DNA of 9,175 nucleotides from Fimbriiglobus sp. Its GTDB lineage: Bacteria > Planctomycetota > Planctomycetia > Gemmatales > Gemmataceae. Shown here piece by piece: positions 1-7,500 of this stretch; within the stretch, counting starts at the first letter, position 1; each line of letters starts with the position of its first letter. Where the stretch lies: assembly GCA_025352585.1 (NCBI GenBank), contig JANXTD010000531.1, positions 1 to 9,175 of the forward strand, written 5' to 3'. The translations under genes and the position numbers were made by a program. The notes under the pieces were generated by a model. That model had not been told where the DNA came from. It saw only the letters and a program-made list of their open reading frames with translations, and searched no databases.

Positions 1-86
1 GGGAGCAAATCCCGGTGGGCGACCCCCGTGGGTGGTGACGGCTTAGTCTTCCCCCCCACCAGCGTTGTCGATCGGGATTTGCTCCC
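1..86. repeat. 14-bp perfect inverted repeat, 58-bp spacer
   Basis: Positions 1-14 (GGGAGCAAATCCCG) are the exact reverse complement of 73-86 (CGGGATTTGCTCCC). Each arm is itself nearly palindromic (GGGA, five bases, TCCC). A second nested pair lies inside: GGTGGG at 14-19 and CCCACC at 55-60. The 58-bp interior has no convincing reading frame. The element lies just downstream of the stop of the minus-strand DUF1080 gene. It could be a long-loop 3' structure of that transcript, an intergenic palindromic repeat, or the ends of a small non-coding element. No U-tract follows it on the minus strand, so a classical intrinsic terminator is not supported. Because the left arm starts at base 1, it may extend outside the window. 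Confidence 0.6.
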
Positions 87-133
87 GTCGCTCGCGCGTC
101 CGGCGAACCAGACTCGCCCGCCGCGGAGCTGTG

Positions 134-1159
134 TCACTTGATGTCGAGCACGCGGAGGTTGCGGAACAGGATGTCCGTCGTCGGGTCGTGGCCCTGGATC
201 GACAGGTGGCCCGCCGCGGTGCGCAGGCCTTTGCGGGCGTTGTCGTCGCGCGGCCGGTCGTCGGTCCAGCTCACCACCGGCTCGCCGTTGACCCAGGTGC
301 GGATCGTCGGCCCGACGGCCAGCACCGTCATCGTGAACCACTCGTTGTCGTTGCTCACGACCTTGCGGGCCGGGACGCGGCGGTAGATCGCCCCGGTGCC
401 GAAGTCGGTCGGCTTCGTGCGGTCGTCGCCGGCGTAGCCGTTGTGGACTTGCGCCTCGTAGCCGGCTTGGTACTCGCCCGGCAGGCAGCGGAAGAACACG
501 CCCGAGTTGAGGTTCTTGCCGCGCGTCTTGCAGTCGAATTGCAGCAGGAAGTCGGCGTGCATCGAAGTCGTCTGCAAGTCGCCGGGGCCGTCGGTGACGC
601 GCAGCTCGCCGTCCTTGGTGACCTCGAACTTCGACCGCTCCCGCTTCGGGTCGCCGGCGTACGGCTTCCAGCCGTCGAGTGTCTTGCCGTCGAAGATCGG
701 CGTGGTACCGAGGAGGCAGACGTCGAACTTCGTGAGTGCGAGCCGGCCACCGGGCGGGACCGTGAGCATCGCGGTGATCCCCCCCTTCGCCGGGAGTTCA
801 ACGCTCCACGTCTTCGATGTCACCTTCTCCCCAGCGGACCCGTCGAGGGGTGCATTCGACCCCCCAACGGTGACCGTGGGCAAGCTGGCCGACAAGGCAT
901 CCGCCGGAGGAGTCACGTAAGCGATGTCGAACTGCTCGTGGAAGGTGGCGGGTAAGGGGACTGCCAACGCCTTGTCGGCCGGAGCCGTCAGCACGAGTTT
1001 ACCTTCTTCGACGGTCGCCCCCTTGGGCCAGCCGAACGTCGTTTCGCCGTCGAAGAGCTTGACCCAGCCGTCGGCGAGTTGCTGCGGCGTGAGCGGTTCG
1101 GCGGCCGGCGCGGGGCCGGCGAGCAGGCACAGCGCGAGCAAAGCAAGGGTGCGGGTCAC
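134..1159 (-). CDS. Secreted DUF1080 (3-keto-disaccharide hydrolase family) protein
   Basis: This 341-residue protein is predicted to be exported. The GTG start at 1159 is chosen because GAGG (plus-strand 1168-1171) sits 8 nt upstream and a signal peptide follows at once: basic TR, a hydrophobic LALLALCLLAG core and an A-P-A cleavage region near residues 17-20. An in-frame ATG at 1198 would put 13 extra residues before that peptide. The DUF1080 domain occupies about residues 152-341. It has the hallmark PIFDGKTLDGW (154-164), then NSGVFFR (218-224), YEAQVHNGY (234-242) and a C-terminal ILFRNLRVLDIK strand. The family has a concanavalin-like jelly-roll fold and is linked to hydrolysis of 3-keto sugars and related glycosides; it is heavily expanded in planctomycetes. 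The substrate here is unknown. Residues 32-44 carry a second LFDG..T.GW-like motif heading a more divergent N-terminal domain. The C11 context lacks a proper lipobox. Confidence 0.9.
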   Translation of the reverse strand: MTRTLALLALCLLAGPAPAAEPLTPQQLADGWVKLFDGETTFGWPKGATVEEGKLVLTAPADKALAVPLPATFHEQFDIAYVTPPADALSASLPTVTVGGSNAPLDGSAGEKVTSKTWSVELPAKGGITAMLTVPPGGRLALTKFDVCLLGTTPIFDGKTLDGWKPYAGDPKRERSKFEVTKDGELRVTDGPGDLQTTSMHADFLLQFDCKTRGKNLNSGVFFRCLPGEYQAGYEAQVHNGYAGDDRTKPTDFGTGAIYRRVPARKVVSNDNEWFTMTVLAVGPTIRTWVNGEPVVSWTDDRPRDDNARKGLRTAAGHLSIQGHDPTTDILFRNLRVLDIK

Positions 1160-1246
1160 GGGGGGAACCTCGGAGCGAAGGGGGGAACTGCCCGCCATCT
1201 TAGCCGCTGCGTGGCCGCCGCGCGGGGATCGCTTTACACTGACGCG
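1160..1246. promoter_or_regulatory. Divergent intergenic spacer with putative promoters
   Basis: This 87-bp spacer separates the DUF1080 gene (minus) from the ABC permease (plus), so both promoters should lie in it or reach into the flanking genes. For the plus gene, TACACT at 1235-1240 resembles a -10 box and ends 6 nt before the ATG at 1247, which would give a leaderless mRNA. No good -35 is visible. For the minus gene, TAAGAT (plus-strand 1197-1202) is a possible -10, leaving a leader of roughly 30 nt. Both matches are 4 of 6 to the sigma-70 consensus and could be chance. Planctomycete promoters are poorly defined, so this is tentative. Confidence 0.3.
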
Positions 1247-3364
1247 ATGACCCCACCCACCGCACGCCGGAGACTCGTGGCCCGCGCCTGGCCGTGGCTG
1301 GCGACCGCCGGGTGGTTCGCCGGGCTGGTCGCGCTGGGCTACGCCGGGCAGTCCCTCGACTGGTCGCCCGGCCGCGCCCTCGCCGCCGCGCTCGCCTGGA
1401 CCGCCGTCCCCGCGCTGCTGTTCCGCACCGCCGTGCGCAACATGTTCGGCCCCGTCTTCGTCTACGAGGTCGTGCGGCTCGGCCGGCGGCGCAGCACCAT
1501 CGTGTGGCGGCTGCTCTACGTCCTCGCCATGCTGGGCGTGCTGGGCGTCATGTACCTGTCGTGGCTCGAGGACAGCAGCAACGGCGGGCGCGGCATTGTG
1601 AGCCCCGTCAAACTCGCCGAGTTCGCTACCAACTTCTTCTACGTCTTCCAGACTTTGCAGTACCTCGTCGTCGTGGTGCTGACGCCCGCCTACGTCGCCG
1701 GGTGCATCGCCGACGAGAAGGAGCGTAAGACCCTCGAATTCCTGCTCGCGACCGACCTCAGCGGCCACGAGATTGTTTTTGGCAAGCTGGCCGCCCGCGT
1801 CATGACGCTGCTCATGTACGTCCTCGCAGGGCTGCCGGTGATCGCCTTCCTGCAACTCTTCGGCGGCATCGACCCCGACCTGTTGCTCGCCGGCACCGCC
1901 GCGACCGTCGGCACGGTCCTCGGCCTGTCGTCGGTGGCAATCTTCTTCTCGGTGACGCTCAGGAGGCCGCGCGACGCCATCGCCCTGACCTACCTGGCCG
2001 TCGCCGCCTACGCCGTGGGCAGCGCCGCCCTCGGCGCGGTGACGCAGGGCCTGGCGAGTTCGCCGCACCTCGGCGCGTTCACCGTCGCCGGGCGGTACGT
2101 CGATTGGCAGGAGGTCTTCGAGGTGGTGCGCGACGGCTTCGACTGGGTCGCCTCGGGCAACGTCCTGTACGCCACGATCCTGTATCTCGAAACGTCGCGC
2201 GGCACGGTCACCCCGGCCGGCATCAACGCGGTGCTGCTGAAGTTCGGCGTCTTCTGGGGCCTCACGAGTGTCGCGCTGCTGGCCTACTCCGTCACCCGGC
2301 TCCGCGCGATCGCCCTGCGGCAAACTTACGGCACCGCCCAGGTCGTGCGGCGCGACCGGCAGGGCCGCGTCGTCGGCGGCTGGGCCGGTCGCCCGCCGGT
2401 CGGGGACGACGCCATGCTCTGGAAGGAAGTCTTCGCCGACGGCTCGGGCCGGCGCGGCTGCGTCGCCGTCGTCGGCTTCGTGGCGACCGCGGTGCTGGTG
2501 TTCCTCGCCCCGTTCGTCGGCTTCGTCGCCGCGTTCCTCGCCTACGTCCCCTTCGCGCGCGAACTCTTCGACCTCCCGCCCGAAGGGGAGTCGTTCGCCA
2601 ACCGCCTCCAGGACTACGCCAGGTTCCTCAACGGCTGGGTCCGGGTCGCCACGGGGGTGTTGAGTACGCTGCTGATGCTCGGCGCGGCGGTGCGCGGGGC
2701 CGGCGCGGTGTCCGGCGAGCGCGACCGCGACACCTGGGTCAGCCTGATCTCGACCCCGCTCAGCGTGGGCGAGATGCTCCGCGGCAAGTTCCTCGGCGTC
2801 GTCCTCGGCATGCGCCGGCTCACGGCGACGCTGCTGATCGTCTGGGCGCTCGCGCTGGCGTTCGGCGCGGTCGAGCCGGCGATGGTCGCCCTGAGCGCCG
2901 GGTTCCTGGCCGTCTACGTCTCGGCGTTCGCCTGGCTGGGCATTTTCTGCTCGGTCACGGCCCGCACGACGATGGTCGCCACCGTCCGCGCCGTCCTGGC
3001 CGCGGCGTTCTTCGTCGGCGGCTACCTGTTCGTCGGCCAACTCTGCTGCTGCCTGCCGTTCGTCCTCGTGGCCAGCCCCAGCAACCTCAGCGGCAACGGC
3101 CTCGAGTCCGCCGGGCTGGTCGTCCTCGGCATGGTGCCGCCGCTGGTCATGGGCTGGCTGCCGATGCACCACCTCGACGACGACCGCCACGGCCTGCACC
3201 TGTTCGTCACCGACACCGCGAGCGTCGGCGAGTTCGCCCCGGTCGTCGGCCTGGCGCTGTGGGCGCTCTTCGCCTTCTTCCTGGCGTCGCTCTCGTCCGC
3301 GCGCTTCGCCGTCCTGAGTAACCGCACGGCGGCCGGCCCGCCGCGCCGCGAGGACCGCCGATGA
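1247..3364 (+). CDS. ABC-2 type transporter permease, two fused homologous halves
   Basis: This 705-residue integral membrane protein is the likely membrane-spanning subunit of an ABC exporter. Hydrophobic segments include about 15-33, 44-60, 87-104, 134-152, 183-206, 212-236, 245-265, 331-349, 404-434, 467-482, 527-541, 548-572, 580-610, 622-638 and 664-682. The family-typical cytoplasmic block after the early helices occurs twice. The first copy is at 154-181 (ADEKERKTLEFLLATDLS, then EIVFGK). The second is at 488-517 (SGERDRDTWVSLISTPLS, then EMLRGK). Each is preceded by a charged VYEV/LWKEV segment (about 70-80 and 390-400). The whole protein is therefore a tandem fusion of two ABC-2 units. 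The ATPase partner is not in the window and the substrate cannot be told. The ATG at 1247 lacks a clear Shine-Dalgarno sequence. The stop overlaps the sua5 start (ATGA), implying a shared transcript. Confidence 0.88.
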   Translation: MTPPTARRRLVARAWPWLATAGWFAGLVALGYAGQSLDWSPGRALAAALAWTAVPALLFRTAVRNMFGPVFVYEVVRLGRRRSTIVWRLLYVLAMLGVLGVMYLSWLEDSSNGGRGIVSPVKLAEFATNFFYVFQTLQYLVVVVLTPAYVAGCIADEKERKTLEFLLATDLSGHEIVFGKLAARVMTLLMYVLAGLPVIAFLQLFGGIDPDLLLAGTAATVGTVLGLSSVAIFFSVTLRRPRDAIALTYLAVAAYAVGSAALGAVTQGLASSPHLGAFTVAGRYVDWQEVFEVVRDGFDWVASGNVLYATILYLETSRGTVTPAGINAVLLKFGVFWGLTSVALLAYSVTRLRAIALRQTYGTAQVVRRDRQGRVVGGWAGRPPVGDDAMLWKEVFADGSGRRGCVAVVGFVATAVLVFLAPFVGFVAAFLAYVPFARELFDLPPEGESFANRLQDYARFLNGWVRVATGVLSTLLMLGAAVRGAGAVSGERDRDTWVSLISTPLSVGEMLRGKFLGVVLGMRRLTATLLIVWALALAFGAVEPAMVALSAGFLAVYVSAFAWLGIFCSVTARTTMVATVRAVLAAAFFVGGYLFVGQLCCCLPFVLVASPSNLSGNGLESAGLVVLGMVPPLVMGWLPMHHLDDDRHGLHLFVTDTASVGEFAPVVGLALWALFAFFLASLSSARFAVLSNRTAAGPPRREDRR
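3350..3354 (+). promoter_or_regulatory. Ribosome binding site of sua5 inside the permease gene
   Basis: GAGGA ends 6 nt before the ATG at 3361, within the last codons of the permease gene. With the ATGA stop/start overlap, this supports the 3361 start and translational coupling by re-initiation. Confidence 0.6.
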
Positions 3365-4320
3365 CGCCGACCCGCCGCGTCCCCCTCGACCCGCTGACCG
3401 ACGACGTGCTCGCGCTCGCCGCCGACGCCCTGCGCGCCGGCGAGTTGATCGCCTTCCCGACCGAGACCGTCTACGGCCTGGGGGCCAACGCCCTCGACCC
3501 GGCCGCGGTGGCGAAGATCTTCGCGGCGAAGGGCCGGCCGGCGACGAACCCGCTGATCGTCCACGTCGCCGACGAGTCGCAGGTCGGCCAGGTCGTCGCC
3601 TCGTGGCCCGACGACGCGAAGCGGCTGGCGGCGAAGTTCTGGCCCGGCCCGCTCACCATCGTCGTGCCCAAGAACCTGAACGTCCCCGACGCCGTGACCG
3701 CCGGCGGCCTGACCGTCGCCGTGCGCTGCCCGGCCTTGGCGTCGTCCCGCGCGATCATCGCCGCCGCCGGCGTCCCGGTCGCCGCCCCGAGTGCCAACCG
3801 CTCCGGCGAACTCAGCCCGACGACCGCCGACCACGTCCTCAAGAGCCTCGCCGGCCGCGTCCACCTGGTCTTCGACGGCGGCCCGTGCGCCGGCGGCGTC
3901 GAATCGACCGTCATCGCGTTGACGAGTTTCCAGCCACGCCTCCTGCGCCCCGGCCCGGTCACGGTGGCGCAGCTCGAAGCGGTCCTCGGCGCGATCGACG
4001 CGACCCCGGCGAAGCTGACCGGCGACGCGCCGATGCCGGGGCCGGGGATGCTGCCCAAGCACTACGCCCCGCGCACGCCACTGGAGTGCGCCGAGACCGA
4101 AGCCGAGTGGCTGTTCCTGATCGAGCTGTACGAAACCGCGGGATTGAAGGTCGGCCGCGCCCGCTTCGACGGCGACCCGGCGCGCGTGATGGCGTCGCTG
4201 TACGCCGAGCTGCACGCCCTCGACGACGCCGGCCACGACCGGCTGATTGCGCTGTTGCCGACGGCCAACGACGAGACGCGGGCGATCCGCGACCGGCTGG
4301 CGCGGGCGGCGCTGGATTAG
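3361..4320 (+). CDS. sua5: L-threonylcarbamoyladenylate synthase, Sua5 type
   Basis: This 319-residue cytosolic enzyme condenses threonine, bicarbonate and ATP to threonylcarbamoyl-AMP, the donor for t6A at position 37 of ANN-decoding tRNAs. The YrdC-like domain covers about residues 12-205. Visible signatures are IAFPTETVYGLGANA (30-44), KGRPATNPLIVHV (57-69), FWPGPLTIVVPK (93-104), PSANRSGELSPT (143-154) and the ESTV block (181-184). The linker GPGMLPKHYAPRTPL (227-241) and the C-terminal domain to residue 319 (MASLYAEL..., ending in AIRDRLARAAL) make this the long two-domain Sua5 form, not the short TsaC/YrdC form. Length is normal and the key motifs are intact. The start overlaps the permease stop by 4 nt and is preceded by GAGGA. 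t6A synthesis is generally essential, so this gene probably depends on the permease promoter or an internal one. Confidence 0.96.
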   Translation: MTPTRRVPLDPLTDDVLALAADALRAGELIAFPTETVYGLGANALDPAAVAKIFAAKGRPATNPLIVHVADESQVGQVVASWPDDAKRLAAKFWPGPLTIVVPKNLNVPDAVTAGGLTVAVRCPALASSRAIIAAAGVPVAAPSANRSGELSPTTADHVLKSLAGRVHLVFDGGPCAGGVESTVIALTSFQPRLLRPGPVTVAQLEAVLGAIDATPAKLTGDAPMPGPGMLPKHYAPRTPLECAETEAEWLFLIELYETAGLKVGRARFDGDPARVMASLYAELHALDDAGHDRLIALLPTANDETRAIRDRLARAALD

Positions 4321-4514
4321 GGAACGTCGCTCTGCCACAAAACGGGTCGCGTATCCTTGTCGCGTTTGGCCCGAACAATACGCTGGAATTAAAACAGCGC
4401 TCTCAAACGTCCTTGCTGCCAATTGCCGTCGATCATCTGCCGCGAGTCGCCCACGACGTGTGGGTCCGACGGCGGTCCGTCTTGTCCACGATGTCCCACG
4501 CCCGGAGCCTTGCC
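4321..4514 (+). promoter_or_regulatory. Intergenic region with a candidate promoter for the giant protein gene
   Basis: This 194-bp gap between sua5 and the giant mosaic protein gene contains a locally AT-richer patch (about 4371-4410) in an otherwise GC-rich window. A weak sigma-70-like arrangement is TTGGCC (4366-4371), 18 bp, TAAAAC (4390-4395). That would give a leader of about 110 nt. A sigma-54 reading of TGGCCCG fails on spacing to a -12 GC. No terminator hairpin for sua5 is obvious. Confidence 0.3.
4504..4507 (+). promoter_or_regulatory. Ribosome binding site favouring the GTG start at 4515
   Basis: GGAG sits 7 nt before GTG 4515. The competing in-frame ATG at 4491 has no Shine-Dalgarno-like sequence before it. 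Starting at 4515 gives an N-terminus MSRWIRNSF, which resembles the basic start of other planctomycete proteins with the LEDR motif. Confidence 0.5.
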
Positions 4515-7500
4515 GTGAGTCGCTGGATTCGCAACTCGTTCCCCCAAGCCCCGCGCACGCCCGTTCGCAACCGGCTGTCGTTCCTGCCGCTCGAAGACCG
4601 CATTACGCCGGACGCGCGGGACATCGCCGGGCTGCGGTTCAACGCCCTCGGCACGTTCGCCGGCAGTTCGAGCAACGCCACCATCAGCACCGCCGTCGAT
4701 GTGGGGCTGGTGCCCGTCGGCGCGGCCGCGTTCGTCCCGCTGCTCAGCCTGCCGGACGGCGTGACCGTCGCCGCTAGTCCGGCGTCGGCCAAGATCAACA
4801 GCACGCTGTCCGTCCGCGGGCTGACGTTCACCGGCAACAACCTCGCCTTCGTGTTCGACCAGCCGATCAACAAGTTTTCGATCGCCGGGGATGCGGCGTT
4901 CACCGCCGGCGGCGTCACGATCGGCGCGAGCTTCGGCTCGGCGATCGGCACGCCGGGGCTGGTCATCCAGAGCGGCCAGATCGCGTCGGTCGATCTCGGC
5001 ATCACGTCCAGCTTCAGCTACGGTTCCGTGTCGTTCAACAGTCAAGACTTGCGGTTGAAGTTAGACACGGCGACGGCGACCAGCACCCGCTACGCCGTCA
5101 GCGGCGGCGCGACGGCGAATGTCACGGGGCAGTCCGGCCCGGTGCTCTTGAGCACGCGCTTCGGCGATTCGGCGGTCACGCCGGGGCTGGTCGTGGTCAA
5201 CGGCGCGCTGACCGAACTGACCGTCGGCGTCACCGGTTCGTTCGCCGTCGGCGAGGTGACGTTGAAGGTCAACGACGTGATCTTCCTGTTCGACCGAGTC
5301 GCGAAGAGCTACGGCCTGTTCGGCTCCGCCACCGCGAGCGTCCCGAAGCCCGGCGTCCTCGTGAGTTTCCCGCCAACTCTGGGCGACCTCTCGTTCTCTA
5401 ACCCCGGCCTGTCGGTCGTCGGCGGTGCGCTCGGCACGTTCCAGACGCTTTCGCTGCCGGGCACGCCGACCATCACCCAACCGCCGGGCGTCGTCCAGCC
5501 GGCGGGCACCGTCCTACCGATCCTCACGGCCACTACGCTTCAAGGCACGTTCACCAACCTACCCGAAGGGGCGCTGGTTACGGGTAGCAACCAGGCGTTC
5601 CGCATCAGTTACGCCAACAACAAAGTCACCCTGACCGCCGCACCGACCGGGCCGTTCGTCGTGGACAACACCGGCGACATCGACGACGGCAACTACGCCG
5701 CCGGGCAAGTGACGTTGCGCGAGGCGGTCGCGCTGGCCAACGCCACCCCCGGCGCGGACGCGATCACGTTCGCGGCGAACCTCGGCACGGTGACGCTGAC
5801 CGCCGGCGAACTTTTCCTCACCGACGCGGCGGCGACGACCATCGACGGCGGGGCCGGCGTGACCGTGCGGCGGGACGCGGCGGCGGCGGAGTTCCGCCTG
5901 GTCAACGTCGGCGTCGGGGCGACCGCGACGTTGCGCAACCTGACCGTCAGCGGCGGGAAAGACACCACGTTGTCTGACACCGGCGGCGTCTCCAACCAGG
6001 GTTCGCTCTCGATCGCGAACGTGACCGTCTCCGACAACATCGGCGGGGGGGGTCACGAGTTTCGCCGGGGCCACGACGACGATTACGAACTCGACGATCT
6101 CCAACAACAAGTCCCAGACGAGCGGCGGGGGAGTCGGCAACTTCGGCACGCTCACGCTGGTCAACGCCACCCTCACCGGCAACACGGCGGTCACGGGCAC
6201 CGGCGGGCTGTTCGCCGCGGGCGTGGAAACCGTCACGAACACGATCGTCGCTGGCAACTTTGGCGGTGCGGCTTCCGACGACGTGGCCGGCACCATCGAG
6301 ACCGGGACGAACGACCTGATCGGCAACGCGGCCACGGCCGGCGGACTGACCAACGGGACGAACGGCAACATCGTCGGCGTGGCCGTCAACACGGTGCTGA
6401 ACACGACGCTCGCCAACAACGGCGGGCCGACGTTGACGCACGCCCTCTTGCCCGGCAGTCCGGCAATCAATGCGGGCACGTTGACCGGTGCCCCAACCAC
6501 CGACCAGCGCGGCTTCGTTCGCCCGGCGACGAACACCCCGGTGGACATCGGCGCGTTGGAAGTCCAGACGATCCGCGTCGCGCCGTCGGGCCTCCCGAGC
6601 GGCCGCGTCGGCGTGCCCTTCAGCCAAACCTTCACCGTGCCCGCGACGGGACTGCCGGCCGGCACGAGCTTCACCTTCGCCGCGAGCAACGTCCCGCCCG
6701 GCTTAACGCTCTCGGCGGCCGGAGTTCTTAGCGGCACGCCGACCAGCGTCACGGCCGTCGCGATTCTCGTCACCGTGACCGCGTCCACCGGCGACTTCAG
6801 CTCCGAGTTCGTCCCACTCGTGATCGAGCCGAATCGCGCACCCGTCGCCGTCAACGACAGCGCGACGACGGCGTTCAACACCGCGGTCACGATCAACGTG
6901 CTCGCCAACGACAGCGACCCGGACGGCAACGCCTTCACCATCAGCACGGTCGGGGCCGCGGCGAACGGCTCGACGGCGATCAGCAACGGCAAGCTCGTCT
7001 TCACGCCCAACGCCGGGTTCAGCGGGTCCGACTCCTTCGTCTACACGATCGCCGACGGACTCGGCGGCGTCGCGACCGCAACGGTCAACGTCACCGTGAA
7101 CGCCTCCCCGCCGGTGGTGCCGCCGCCCGTGGTGCCCCCGGTGGTGCCGCCCGTCGTGCCGCCGTCGCCGCCTCGCCTCGAAGTCGCCCGCGAGTTCGCC
7201 GTCGGGACCGATTTCGGCGACCCGGCCACGGCCACCCTGTTCAACGCGAACGGCACGGTCCGCTTCAAGGTCAACCCCTTCGGCGGCGACTTCCGGGGCG
7301 GCGTGCGGACGGCCGCGGCCGACTTCAACCGCGACGGCGTCGCCGACCTCGTGGTTGGCACCGGGCCGGGGCGGGCAACGCGGGTGCGGGTACTCGACGG
7401 CAAGAGCCAAGCGGAACTCTTCACCGTCGATCCGTTCGAGGCGGGCTTTACGGGCGGGGTGTTCGTCACCGCGGGCGACCTGGACGGCGACGGCACGCCC

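Noticed and set aside
1..86. CRISPR or transposon end with transposase
   Set aside because: There are only two inverted copies, no direct repeat-spacer periodicity, and no transposase gene in the window.
1189..1198. ATG at 1198 as start of the DUF1080 protein
   Set aside because: It adds 13 residues before an otherwise standard signal peptide. The GTG at 1159 has a well-spaced GAGG.
1160..3199. Very long minus-strand open frame running antisense to the permease and into the DUF1080 gene
   Set aside because: It is rich in Arg, Glu, Asp, His and Gln with low-complexity character, typical of the antisense of GC-rich codons. The real DUF1080 protein begins at the GTG at 1159 with a signal peptide and Shine-Dalgarno sequence, and the plus strand here encodes a clear permease.
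4366..4384. Sigma-54 promoter (TGGCCCG) upstream of the giant protein gene
   Set aside because: The -12 GC element is not at the required spacing from the -24 GG.
3603..4490. Plus-strand frame overlapping sua5 and running into the giant protein gene
   Set aside because: Its first part is Arg/Pro-rich out-of-frame translation of sua5. Family-like sequence begins only after 4515.
5559..7010. Long minus-strand frame opposite the giant protein gene
   Set aside because: Composition is Val/Ala/Pro-rich with no domain, and the plus strand shows conserved beta-helix and cadherin-like motifs in the same region.
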